Both the position numbers and the translations under genes were made by a program. This document shows, piece after piece, positions 56,162 to 63,994 of a DNA stretch of 64,000 nt; the first letter of the stretch is position 1, and every line of letters starts with the position of its first letter. This DNA is from Amphritea atlantica (GTDB lineage: Bacteria > Pseudomonadota > Gammaproteobacteria > Pseudomonadales > Balneatricaceae). Under the pieces are notes generated by a model that was given only the letters and a program-made list of their open reading frames with translations, did no database searches and was not told where the DNA came from. Where the stretch lies: positions 1 through 64,000 of the forward strand of contig NZ_JAHKQE010000023.1 in NCBI RefSeq assembly GCF_018860855.1, in the 5' to 3' direction.

Positions 56162-56998
56162 ATGGCTTACTTAGAACCGAGTGAGTTTGTGACCAAAATG
56201 GTCGACTCAGGTGAACAGAAAATCTTTATGTCCACCAAAGACACCTACATCCGCGCATTTATGGCAGGCGCAATCCTAGCCCTAGCAGCATTCTTTGCTA
56301 TCACCGTGGCAACAAAAACCGGTAGCGCGATACTGGGTGCATGCCTGTTTCCTGTTGGCTTTATCATGCTTTACCTGATGAAGTTTGACCTGCTAACCGG
56401 TGTGTTTACGCTGGTGCCGCTGGCGGTCATTGATAAGCGCCCAGGCTGTACAATGAATGAACTGCTGCGTAACTGGGGGCTGGTATTTATCGGTAACCTG
56501 TCGGGTGCTCTGATGGTTGCATTCTTTGCGTCTTTTATCCTGACTTATGGTTATCAGGTTGATGGCGGGGTTGTTGCTGCAAAGGTTAGTACTATCGGTG
56601 AATCGCGAACCCTGGGCTATCAAGAACAGGGGATACTGGGTTGGTTCACAATCTTTATTCGCGGCATGCTGTGTAACTGGATGGTCTCTATGGGGGTTGT
56701 GGGTGCGATGATCTCTACCTCTGCCGGCGCAAAGATGGCAGCGATGTGGATGCCTATCATGCTGTTCTTCTACATGGGCTTTGAGCACTCTATTGTGAAC
56801 ATGTTCCTGTTCCCATTCTCAATGATCATGGGGGGCGACTTCACTATTATGGATTACCTTATCTGGAACGAGATTCCAACGGCGCTGGGCAACCTAGCCG
56901 GTGGTTTCCTACTGGTGGGTCTGCCACTTTACCTGACTCACGTGAAAACCAGCAAAGAACGCAAAATTGCTGGCGCTAAAACGGTAACGGCGCTGTAA
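56162..56998 (+). CDS. Formate/nitrite transporter (FNT) family channel
   Basis: 278 residues with six membrane helices, the FocA/NirC family of pentameric monoanion channels. The helix-2 break motif is MKFDLLTGVFTL (usual LFTGN), the second break is GMLCNWMVSMGVVGA and the central gating His is in GFEHSIVNMFLFP. Substrates in the family are formate, nitrite and hydrosulfide. The first gene of an operon with a PP2C-kinase and cyanase suggests nitrite or cyanate uptake, which is an inference. GAGG lies eight bases before ATG. Confidence 0.92.
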   Translation: MAYLEPSEFVTKMVDSGEQKIFMSTKDTYIRAFMAGAILALAAFFAITVATKTGSAILGACLFPVGFIMLYLMKFDLLTGVFTLVPLAVIDKRPGCTMNELLRNWGLVFIGNLSGALMVAFFASFILTYGYQVDGGVVAAKVSTIGESRTLGYQEQGILGWFTIFIRGMLCNWMVSMGVVGAMISTSAGAKMAAMWMPIMLFFYMGFEHSIVNMFLFPFSMIMGGDFTIMDYLIWNEIPTALGNLAGGFLLVGLPLYLTHVKTSKERKIAGAKTVTAL

Positions 56999-57029
56999 TA
57001 TTCCTATTATAGCTAAGCAGTTGCCTGAA

Positions 57030-57123
57030 TCCCGGTGGTCTATCTGACCATCGGGGCTTTCTCACCTGGGCTTTCTCACCTGGGCTTTCTCGACAGGCCT
57101 TTCTCAACAGGCTTTTATCAACG
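57030..57123 (+). repeat. Hairpin and 14-bp tandem repeats between FNT and kinase genes
   Basis: CCCGGTGGTC (57031-57040) pairs with GACCATCGGG (57046-57055). It runs into five 14-base units starting at 57054, 57068, 57082, 57096 and 57110: two are exactly GGGCTTTCTCACCT, the others drift (GGGCTTTCTCGACA, GGCCTTTCTCAACA, GGCTTTTATCAACG). Non-coding spacer in my view, because the kinase starts at 57167. Confidence 0.75.
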
Positions 57124-57166
57124 GAGTTTTGGTGAATCCCCCTCCTGCAACCAGAGTGCTTCCGTC

Positions 57167-58900
57167 ATGAATTCGCAGCTAAAAATAACGACGGGTCAGT
57201 TCAGTGATAAAGGTTTAAAAGAGCTGAATCAGGACTTTCATGGTGCATATATTCCTAAAGAGCCTCAGCTTAGCCTGAAAGGTGTCGCTCTGGCCCTTGC
57301 CGATGGCATCAGCAGCAGTAATGTCAGCCAGATCGCCAGTGAGACAGCGGTAAAAAGCTTTCTCAGCGACTACTACTGCACTTCTGATGCATGGTCAGTC
57401 CGCACTTCCGGCGAACGAGTACTGGGCTCTATCAATGGCTGGTTATTCTCACAGACACAGCGTTCAGAATACCGTTTTAATAAAGATAAAGGCTATGTCT
57501 GTACCCTGAGTGCAGTCGTGTTCAAAGCCTCTAGTCTACATATTTTCCATATTGGCGACAGCCGCATCTACCGTTTACGCGCAGAGAGTATGGAAACGCT
57601 GACCAAGGATCATCGCGCCTGGGTGTCTAAAGAGAAGAGTTATCTCAGTCGTGCATTAGGCATCAGTATTGATATGGAGCTGGATTATCAGACCTCTAGC
57701 CTGCACAAAGATGATATCTACCTGTTATGCACCGATGGAGTGTATGAGTTCATCGACACCCCGTTTATTTTCCAAACGCTGCAGGACCATGCCGATAACC
57801 TCGATAAGGCCGCAGAGATCATTGTTAAGCAGGCGATAGACAATGGCAGCGATGACAACCTGACACTACAGATTGCCCGGGTAGACCAACTGCCACAGCC
57901 GCTGGACAGTACCTTAAAGCATCAAGTAGAAGCGCTCGCGCTACCGCCTTTGTTGCATGCCCGCGAAACCTTTGATGGTTACCTCATTTTACGAGAACTA
58001 CAGGCAAACAGCCGAAGCCATGTTTACCTTGCTGAAGATTCCGACACCCATACCCGGGTTGTGATAAAAATCCCGTCGGTCGATTTGAGTGATGACCCAG
58101 CCTATCTGGAACGCTTTCTGATGGAAGAGTGGGTTGCACGACGTATCAACAGCGCCCACGTTATGAAGGCTGGGTTACAAAGTCGAAAGCGAAATTACCT
58201 CTACACGGTGACTGAATACATTGAAGGCCAGACACTGGCCCAATGGCTGATCGATAATCCCAGCCCTGCTATTGAGACGGTTCGTACAATTATCGAACAG
58301 ATAGCGCGGGGTTTGCAGGCGATGCACCGTAAAGAGATTCTGCATCAGGATCTGCGCCCTGAAAATGTAATGATCGATAATAATGGCACCGTTAAAATCA
58401 TCGATTTTGGCGCGGTTCATGTTGCCGGTCTTGTTGAGGCTGAAAATACACTGGAACAGACCGGACTTCCCGGTACCGCTTTATATATGGCACCGGAATA
58501 TTTTGTCGGCGAGGTTATCTCTACCCGATCCGATCTCTTTTCACTGGCGGTTATCACTTACCATATGCTCTCAGAGCGTTTTCCCTATGGCAATCAGGTC
58601 GCTAAGTGCACCACCACATCAGCACAACGAAAACTCGCTTATCAATCGGTACTTGATGAGGACAAAGCGATACCTCACTGGATCGACACCACGTTGCACA
58701 AAGCGCTGCAGCCAAACCCCTTCAAACGCTACGCAGAGATCTCCGAATTTGTTTATGACCTGCGTAAACCTAACCACAACTACCTGCGCCGCCATCAACC
58801 GCCGCTGATAGAGAGAAACCCCCTGCTGTTCTGGAAATCGGTCTCTTGTCTGCTAACACTGACGGTGCTGTTTTTGCTGGTGCAACTCAACAATCAATGA
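57167..58900 (+). CDS. Bifunctional PP2C phosphatase - Ser/Thr protein kinase, tail-anchored
   Basis: 577 residues from ATG 57167. The PP2C domain covers about 1-240: ALADGISSSN and HIGDSRIYRL, LLCTDGVYEF and GSDDNLTLQI hold the metal-binding Asp residues. The kinase domain follows, about 265-535: VVIKIP (Lys), HQDLRPENVMI (catalytic loop, with Gln for the Arg of HRD), IIDFGAV, GTALYMAPEY and DLFSLAVITYHMLSERFPYG. The Gly-rich loop is degenerate (ELQANSRSHVYLAED). A C-terminal hydrophobic segment (about 552-572) anchors it to the membrane. Such fusions occur in nitrate assimilation operons; here it sits between FNT and cynS, so it may tune uptake. Confidence 0.92.
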   Translation: MNSQLKITTGQFSDKGLKELNQDFHGAYIPKEPQLSLKGVALALADGISSSNVSQIASETAVKSFLSDYYCTSDAWSVRTSGERVLGSINGWLFSQTQRSEYRFNKDKGYVCTLSAVVFKASSLHIFHIGDSRIYRLRAESMETLTKDHRAWVSKEKSYLSRALGISIDMELDYQTSSLHKDDIYLLCTDGVYEFIDTPFIFQTLQDHADNLDKAAEIIVKQAIDNGSDDNLTLQIARVDQLPQPLDSTLKHQVEALALPPLLHARETFDGYLILRELQANSRSHVYLAEDSDTHTRVVIKIPSVDLSDDPAYLERFLMEEWVARRINSAHVMKAGLQSRKRNYLYTVTEYIEGQTLAQWLIDNPSPAIETVRTIIEQIARGLQAMHRKEILHQDLRPENVMIDNNGTVKIIDFGAVHVAGLVEAENTLEQTGLPGTALYMAPEYFVGEVISTRSDLFSLAVITYHMLSERFPYGNQVAKCTTTSAQRKLAYQSVLDEDKAIPHWIDTTLHKALQPNPFKRYAEISEFVYDLRKPNHNYLRRHQPPLIERNPLLFWKSVSCLLTLTVLFLLVQLNNQ

Positions 58901-58929
58901 CGAGTTCAATAATACCTGAGGAGTAACCT

Positions 58930-59379
58930 ATGATTAGCAACCGAGAAGAAGTCACCGCCGCTATTATCGCAGCGAAAGTCGGCAAAGGCATTAAATGGAG
59001 TGACGTGGCCGATGCGATAGGCCTGTCGAAAGAGTGGACGACGGCCGCCTGTCTCGGCCAGATGGCGCTGGATAAGGAGCAGGCTGCCACCGTGGGCGAG
59101 CTCTTTGGTCTCAGTGATGAAGCGATCGCCTGGTTGCAGATCACCCCTTATAAAGGGTCTTTGCCCACCGAGGTGCCGACAGATCCACTGATTTATCGCT
59201 GGTATGAATTGGTCAATGTGTACGGGATGACCATTAAAGAGCTGATCCATGAAGAGTTTGGTGATGGCATTATGAGTGCAATCGATTTCTCGATGGACAT
59301 TCAGCGAGAGCCCAACCCTAACGGTGACCGGGTGAATGTGGTTTTCTCAGGTAAGTTTCTCCCCTATAAAACTTACTGA
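58930..59379 (+). CDS. cynS: Cyanate hydratase (cyanase)
   Basis: Cyanase converts cyanate and bicarbonate to carbamate and then ammonia and CO2, detoxifying cyanate and releasing nitrogen. 149 residues, normal for the decameric enzyme. N-terminal helix-turn-helix-like bundle (KGIKWSDVADAIGLSKEWTT); active-site segment YRWYELVNVYG with the Arg and Glu, then FGDGIMSAIDFSMDI with the Ser; C-terminal FSGKFLPYKTY. GAGG lies upstream of the ATG. It follows the kinase stop by 29 bases, so it is in the same operon. Confidence 0.96.
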   Translation: MISNREEVTAAIIAAKVGKGIKWSDVADAIGLSKEWTTAACLGQMALDKEQAATVGELFGLSDEAIAWLQITPYKGSLPTEVPTDPLIYRWYELVNVYGMTIKELIHEEFGDGIMSAIDFSMDIQREPNPNGDRVNVVFSGKFLPYKTY

Positions 59380-59491
59380 TACCGAAATGCAATTGTTAGG
59401 CGGCGTGCAGAGCTATTGGTTGGACGTTATCGAGATTTATATTTTGCTTAGCTTGCCAGAGTGCAGCATTGCCTTGCATGCTAAGCCAACT

Positions 59492-59562
59492 CTCAAACGT
59501 CTGCCCAATTCCTCGGATAAGCGCAATGCCATTTCAGGCGTGGCTGCGCTTTACCGTTGACC
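59492..59562. repeat. attC-like site 1
   Basis: Imperfect palindrome of about 71 bp with CTCAAAC at one end and GTTGACC at the other, and an inner stem GGATAAGCGCA/TGCGCTTTACC (two mismatches). Follows the stop of the 90-residue minus-strand ORF. Ends match only the AAC/GTT core of attC sites; the call is by eye. Confidence 0.4.
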
Positions 59563-59580
59563 CTTTTAGTTCTCTTTAAC

Positions 59581-59853
59581 TTAAATGCCATATTCCTCTG
59601 CCAGTCGCTTTTTCTCACGGGCTAACGTAATGACTTTGTAGGCTCCCCATATCATTATCGCTGCCCCTACCGTCAATATGATATTCACATTGTTTGGGTT
59701 GTTAAGAAATGGATGAAAAGCATCTCCATTAGCGCCGAACTTAGCATAGAGGCCTAGGCCAACCATTATGGACCCAGGAAGATCGATGATCGCGACCCTA
59801 CCAATTTTCTTATCAATGGCCTTCATTTTATCTTCTGCATCAGCTTTTAGCAT
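59581..59853 (-). CDS. Cassette-like small membrane protein, unknown
   Basis: 90 residues: charged N-terminal helix (ADAEDKMKAIDKKIGRV), two membrane helices (about 20-40 and 57-75) joined by a Asn/Pro-rich loop, charged C-terminus (REKKRLAEEYGI). AGGGAG lies upstream of ATG. No recognised family. It is bounded by attC-like palindromes on both sides, with the upstream one ending about 25 bases before the start, as in integron gene cassettes. Confidence 0.65.
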   Translation of the reverse strand: MLKADAEDKMKAIDKKIGRVAIIDLPGSIMVGLGLYAKFGANGDAFHPFLNNPNNVNIILTVGAAIMIWGAYKVITLAREKKRLAEEYGI

Positions 59854-59877
59854 AAACCTTGTCTCCCTTTCTAAGGC

Positions 59878-59961
59878 ATATAACGCTACGGTTTGGAGCT
59901 GACATTGAACGTCAGCGGAATGGCGGTCCCAGCCGAAGCCAACAACACCGCCGTGTTAAGT
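59878..59961. repeat. attC-like site 2
   Basis: 84 bp bounded by ATATAAC and GTTAAGT, which contain the conserved AAC and GTT of attC ends; the GTTAAGT end fits GTTRRRY. Inner arms GCTGAC/GTCAGC and GGCGGT/ACCGCC. Lies directly after the stop of the 171-residue ORF and just before the 90-residue ORF. Confidence 0.5.
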
Positions 59962-59963
59962 TT

Positions 59964-60479
59964 TTAATCGCCTGCCGTACCAATTCCTCTTGAAGAACCA
60001 ACGATAAATCCAATATCGTTTAGATCGGATAGGTCATACTCATTCTTAAAGCTAGGGTTATCACATTTTTTGTATGCAGCCACTTTATTATTCCGCTCTA
60101 CCACCACCCCAGCAGTGCTTGGCCGGAAGACATGACTATCTCGATGAACGGTATAGGTATATTCGCCAATTTTGAAAGAAAGCTCTGAAGTGCTTCCTTT
60201 TGCATAGGAAAAAAATCCAAAATTAAACTTCGAGTTTAGCTCATTATAAGATGACGAATATTCCAGCTCGATTTTATCTGGACGTCCAAAACGATATGTT
60301 AGTTTTCCCGAGTCAGGATCAAACCGTTCACTTAAACAAACCGAAATAACCTTGATATCACTAGAACAGGAAAAGTATGTTTTTTCTGAATCGCGACACA
60401 ATGTTGGTTCATCGGCATGTGCAACGGAAGATATGAGCATAAAAACAGATATATACAATAAGTTTTTCATAATGGGCAC
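59964..60479 (-). CDS. Cassette-like secreted protein, unknown
   Basis: 171 residues from GTG 60479, supported by AGAGG five bases before it (ATG at 60470 in the same frame is an alternative). Signal peptide (about 4-22, ending VAHADE), mature part with four cysteines (LCRDSEKTYFSCSSD, KVISVCLSERF, AYKKCDNPSFKN) likely in two disulfides. It resembles no family I know. Its stop is two bases from attC-like site 2 and its start is directly after site 3, typical of a gene cassette. Confidence 0.65.
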   Translation of the reverse strand: MPIMKNLLYISVFMLISSVAHADEPTLCRDSEKTYFSCSSDIKVISVCLSERFDPDSGKLTYRFGRPDKIELEYSSSYNELNSKFNFGFFSYAKGSTSELSFKIGEYTYTVHRDSHVFRPSTAGVVVERNNKVAAYKKCDNPSFKNEYDLSDLNDIGFIVGSSRGIGTAGD

Positions 60480-60486
60480 GAAGTCC

Positions 60487-60574
60487 TCTTAACGCCTAAA
60501 TAACAGGCAAAAAATTGTTGGCTAAAACAGGTGAATCTAGTGAAAAAGCGCCAACTGTTTTTAGTCCGTTTAAA
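60487..60574. repeat. attC-like site 3
   Basis: 88 bp between TCTTAAC and GTTTAAA; inner arms CTAAAACAG (60522-60530) and CTGTTTTTAG (60555-60564), plus alternative GTTGGC/GCCAAC pairing. The architecture with a long inner stem is like Vibrio-type attC sites. Confidence 0.5.
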
Positions 60575-60649
60575 GTATTTATTAACTAGATTTACCTTAG
60601 GTTTTTTGATCTAACTGATCTTTCACATTCAACAAAAACAATCCTAAAA

Positions 60650-60784
60650 CTAGAAAGCAATACGACCAAACTTCCTTGCTTCTGGAATTTGAATGCTAAA
60701 TACAGCCAACATAGGTAATGCAAAGACTTTTGCCAAATCGCTTAGATGTTTTACATCTGAAAATTTTGGAATGATATCCATCAT
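60650..60784 (-). CDS. Possible 43-44 residue ORF
   Basis: ATG ATG at 60784/60781 with AAGGA six bases before the second, open for 44 codons to TAG at 60650. The peptide starts MMDIIPKFSDVKHLSDLAKV and has a short hydrophobic patch (FALPMLAVFSIQI). Its start overlaps the TGA of the frameshifted micro-ORF upstream. Unknown family. Confidence 0.4.
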   Translation of the reverse strand: MMDIIPKFSDVKHLSDLAKVFALPMLAVFSIQIPEARKFGRIAF

Positions 60785-60877
60785 GCTTCCTTGCTAGTCA
60801 ACATTTTCATACTATGCCGAACCGAATACACAAAAAGAATGATAACTATCAGACAATAAAGAGGAATTTTTGAACAT
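60781..60877 (-). pseudogene. Frameshifted micro-ORF encoding a membrane peptide
   Basis: From ATG 60877 (preceded by AAGGGAG) the frame runs only 21 codons. Removing one A of the A5 run after ATGTTC would give a 31-residue peptide with a clear membrane helix (IPLYCLIVIILFVYSVRHSM) ending at the TGA at 60781-60783, coupled to the next ORF. A one-base insertion in an A-run is the simplest reading. Confidence 0.45.
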
Positions 60878-61071
60878 CGCGATCTCCCTTAAGACAAAAA
60901 CGAGAATGCGCATATGCATTCCTAACCCGGTGTAATACCCACCGGCGATTTCAACCTATCCTTTTGTTTTTCTTATGTTTTGCAAAATATTTAAGCAGCA
61001 AAACAAGCCTTTATCTAACGACAAACCAAGCATAACCGCTGCGCAGAATAAAATAAACTGCATATAGACAA
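60878..61071. other. Intergenic region with short palindromes
   Basis: GAATGC-GCATAT-GCATTC around 60903-60920 and CCGGTG/CACCGG around 60928-60946 are perfect short hairpins. A consensus attC end ATCTAAC (GTTAGAT on the minus strand) lies at 61013-61019 without a visible partner. No ORF. Confidence 0.4.
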
Positions 61072-61095
61072 AAAACCCTATAAACCTTAGGGTAT
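61072..61095 (-). terminator. Terminator of the MbfA-like gene
   Basis: CCCTA/TAGGG stem followed by six T on the minus strand, 25 bases after the stop. Confidence 0.7.
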
Positions 61096-61118
61096 TTCAT
61101 AAACGATACCCATACAGC

Positions 61119-62252
61119 TTAACCGCTGATGCTCGCGCCCACTAAGGCACCAATGCCATAGGTAACGGCCGCCGCCGAGAACCCAAAGAGCAGTTGGCGC
61201 AGAGCGGAAAAAAGCACACCACGACCCGTGAACAGAGACGTACCCGCACCTATGGCCGCCAATGCAACACCGCTCAGGCCTAGGCTCGTCCACAAGGCAG
61301 CATTGCCTGACAGAAAAAAGTACCCCACCACCGGAAAAATAGCGCCGAACGTAAACAGCAGGAACGACGCTCCAGCAGCAGCCCAGGCAGAACCACCGAG
61401 GTCCTGAGGATCAATCCCCAGCTCTTCGCGTACCAGTGTATCGAGCGCCGTGGTCTTGTCGGCGAGCAGTCGACCGGCCAATGCTTTTGCCTGCTCTGGC
61501 GGCAGGCCTTTGGCTTCATAGATCAGCTCCAGCTCTTCCCGCTCTTCATCTGGGACCTCTTGGAGTTCCATCGCTTCTGTCGCAATCTGTTTCTGATACA
61601 ACTCGCGCGAGGAATTCACCGACAACCATTCCCCCATGGCCATCGAGCAGGCACCGGCAACCAGACCTGCTAGGCCGGTGAGCAGAATGGATTCGCTTGC
61701 TATGTTGGCACCTGCAACGCCCATCACCAATGACAGATTCGACACCAGACCATCATTGGCCCCCAGCACCGCGGCACGCAGGCTATTACCACCCATAGCG
61801 CGGTGGCGGCCCTCGATACGGGCAATACTGCTGCCAGACAGGCCTTCATTGTTGCTGGTAATGGCCGACAGAATCCGGGCATGGCTACGCTCGTCTTGCG
61901 GTAACCCTGCGGCTACGGCTTCAGCCTGATGATCGTAGGCGCCACTGTCGACCTGCTCGAGCGTATTAACTACCGGTAGCACGAAGCCCGGACCAAAGCG
62001 CCGAGCCAGAAATGCCAACCCACGGGCCCGAAAGCCGGGCTTGAACGTAGGGATACGCTCGCCAAGCCGGGAGAGCTGTTTTTTCCAATACTCCGCATGA
62101 CTCTCTTCCACCGCAGCCAGCCGACGATAAACCTCGGCTAGATGCTCGTCGGTTTCCGTCTCCGCCAAGGCACGGTAAAGGCTGGCGCTGTCAACTTCAC
62201 CGTGAAGGTTATCTTCGTAGCGTTCACGTTTATTGCCATCATTATCAGACAC
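61119..62252 (-). CDS. Ferritin-like/VIT1 fusion iron exporter (MbfA-like)
   Basis: 377 residues. N-terminal ferritin-like di-iron domain (about 5-145) with the helix ExxH motifs DEHLAEVYRRLAAVEESHAEYW and QDERSHARILSAI, then a VIT1/CCC1 membrane domain of five helices (AAVLGANDGLVSNLSLVMGV and GACSMAMGEWLSVNSSRELY are its signatures). Rhizobial MbfA exports iron and protects from iron and peroxide stress. Its codons are clearly more GC-rich at third positions than its neighbours, a sign of transfer. GAGT upstream of ATG is weak. Next to the cassette-like block. Confidence 0.9.
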   Translation of the reverse strand: MSDNDGNKRERYEDNLHGEVDSASLYRALAETETDEHLAEVYRRLAAVEESHAEYWKKQLSRLGERIPTFKPGFRARGLAFLARRFGPGFVLPVVNTLEQVDSGAYDHQAEAVAAGLPQDERSHARILSAITSNNEGLSGSSIARIEGRHRAMGGNSLRAAVLGANDGLVSNLSLVMGVAGANIASESILLTGLAGLVAGACSMAMGEWLSVNSSRELYQKQIATEAMELQEVPDEEREELELIYEAKGLPPEQAKALAGRLLADKTTALDTLVREELGIDPQDLGGSAWAAAGASFLLFTFGAIFPVVGYFFLSGNAALWTSLGLSGVALAAIGAGTSLFTGRGVLFSALRQLLFGFSAAAVTYGIGALVGASISG

Positions 62253-62568
62253 GAGGTCTACTCCTTTAAGCTAATCCGGCCTAGCTGGCCTTTGTTTCTC
62301 GAATTTTATTGTCTGAAAAAACCAACATGACGAGCTTGACCAGAAGTTAGACTGAAAGAACAAGAAAAATCCAGAATGAAAAATATGAATAGATAGCCGG
62401 AGCAGCTAAATAGTCACATCCCCACGAGCTAACATTTTAATACTATGCCGACGCATATGCATGCCGAGCTAAATACACAAATTCCGATGAACCTGGCGGC
62501 ACTTCATAAATGCTCAGGTCATCAATCGCGCTGCACAGCTCACTTTTAGATTCGCTGCGGTTCGCCGT

Positions 62569-62590
62569 AAAAAGGGCTTTGACCCCTTTT
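62569..62590 (-). terminator. Terminator of the diguanylate cyclase gene
   Basis: AAAAGGG/CCCTTTT arms with a seven-base loop and T-run on the minus strand, 25 bases after the stop. Confidence 0.6.
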
Positions 62591-62614
62591 AATTTAACGT
62601 CCTTTATTGACGAT

Positions 62615-63994
62615 TCAATCTTCTGAAGCCACCTGGTTACGTCCATTCTTCTTAGCTTGATAGAGACGCTCGTCAGCCAAGTTGACGATAATGTCAGAAT
62701 TCATATCCTCATCACAGATAACCGTCGCCACCCCGATACTGACGGTAAGGTGGTTCTCAATTGCAGAACCTTCGTGCTGGATACCCAAATCCGCAATGCC
62801 ATCTTTCATGCTCATCGCAATCCTGACAGCACCTGCGTGTTCTGTCTCAGGTAAAATACAACAAAACTCCTCACCGCCGTAACGGGCTGCTAGGTCTTGA
62901 GGTCGTTTGAGTTTACTCTGAAGAACCCCAGCCACCAATTTGAGACACTCATCCCCAGCTAGGTGGCCATAAGTGTCGTTGAAGGCCTTAAAGAAATCCA
63001 CATCAATCATAATCAGAGAGATAGGCGCTTTTAGACGACGCATGCGATGACATTCGACATCCAAAACATTGTTGAAGCAACGGCGATTGGCTAATCCGGT
63101 CAGGGCGTCGGTGAGGCTGAGGTCTTCAAGTTCATCACGGACTTTTTTGAGTTCAACGAGATTACTCAACCGTTCCCAGTAAATATGCAGCGTATAGAAA
63201 GCCAGTACCCATAAGATAACAAGCGCACCGATCGTCAACCAAACATGCAGCATCCAAGCCGCTTGCCAGTCACGATCTGCTTCGCCAACCACAACAACAA
63301 ACGGCAATCCCTCAATCTTGCGAATACCATACAGCCGCGGCTCCTTATCCAACGGAGAGATTTTCCGAAACGTTTTATAGTTTTCACTGGACGTAATAAA
63401 GGCTTTAACGATCGGATCGTTCACATTTTTGCCCAGCATCTCCGGTTTAGCTGGTTTTCTCGCCAGCAAATTGACATTCTGATCAGTGATAGCTAAAACG
63501 CCATGAGTACCGATCATCACCTTTTCAAGCCATGTTGAAAAGAATTCTAAATCCACTCCAATACCCGCCAACCCACTAAACTCATCTCCCGGAAATTTTC
63601 GAGTCTGGATAACCATCAGCTCACCAATATTACTGGCAAACATATTTGAAACGTAGGTTTGAATGTCTGGATTATGCATCGGTACACGACACCATTCACG
63701 TTGGCGGGCATCAAAGCCGATAATTGAAGGGGTGTGAGTCATAATACAGTTTTTATCATTGAGACCTACACCGATGGCATGCGGGAGAGTCTTATATTTG
63801 TCCTCAATGAGTTTTGAGATGCGGGCGTACTCATCGGCATTGGTTGCTGGAAATTGAAGTGCTGAAACAGGCACCCTGTAGACGATATCTCGCAGAATAT
63901 AATCAGAAGCAACAAATGCACCTTTGATCCACTCTCCAAGTAAAATGCTGGTATTTGCAACCCGCTCTTCAACTTTACTCTCTTCCTGCAACAA
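62615..63994 (-). CDS. Diguanylate cyclase with Cache-type sensor domain, 5' end outside the window
   Basis: 459 residues visible, ending at 62615. The visible N-terminal part is the periplasmic ligand-binding region (double Cache type: FVASDYILRDIVYRVP, WCRVPMHNPDIQTYVSNMF, GIGVDLEFFSTWLEKV, PFVVVVGEADRDW), then a membrane helix (about 250-272) and a GGDEF domain. The active motif is GGEEF (ARYGGEEFCCILPE) and an I-site RPQD lies five residues before it. The first membrane helix that such proteins have is not in the visible part, so the true start lies upstream of 64000. Makes c-di-GMP. Confidence 0.92.
   Translation of the reverse strand: MLQEESKVEERVANTSILLGEWIKGAFVASDYILRDIVYRVPVSALQFPATNADEYARISKLIEDKYKTLPHAIGVGLNDKNCIMTHTPSIIGFDARQREWCRVPMHNPDIQTYVSNMFASNIGELMVIQTRKFPGDEFSGLAGIGVDLEFFSTWLEKVMIGTHGVLAITDQNVNLLARKPAKPEMLGKNVNDPIVKAFITSSENYKTFRKISPLDKEPRLYGIRKIEGLPFVVVVGEADRDWQAAWMLHVWLTIGALVILWVLAFYTLHIYWERLSNLVELKKVRDELEDLSLTDALTGLANRRCFNNVLDVECHRMRRLKAPISLIMIDVDFFKAFNDTYGHLAGDECLKLVAGVLQSKLKRPQDLAARYGGEEFCCILPETEHAGAVRIAMSMKDGIADLGIQHEGSAIENHLTVSIGVATVICDEDMNSDIIVNLADERLYQAKKNGRNQVASED

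Noticed and set aside
59395-59410. AATTGTTAGGC just after cynS as another attC end
   Set aside because: It matches the GTTAGGC end, but the other end would fall inside cynS and no palindrome pairs with it.
59964-61118. Prophage or insertion sequence origin of the small-gene block
   Set aside because: No transposase, integrase, terminal inverted repeats or phage structural genes are visible; the attC-like pattern fits better.
62443-62646. 67-codon minus-strand ORF overlapping the end of the diguanylate cyclase gene
   Set aside because: It overlaps 32 bases of the cyclase, contains the cyclase terminator, and its end is broken by a local duplication; I see it only as part of a repeat copy.
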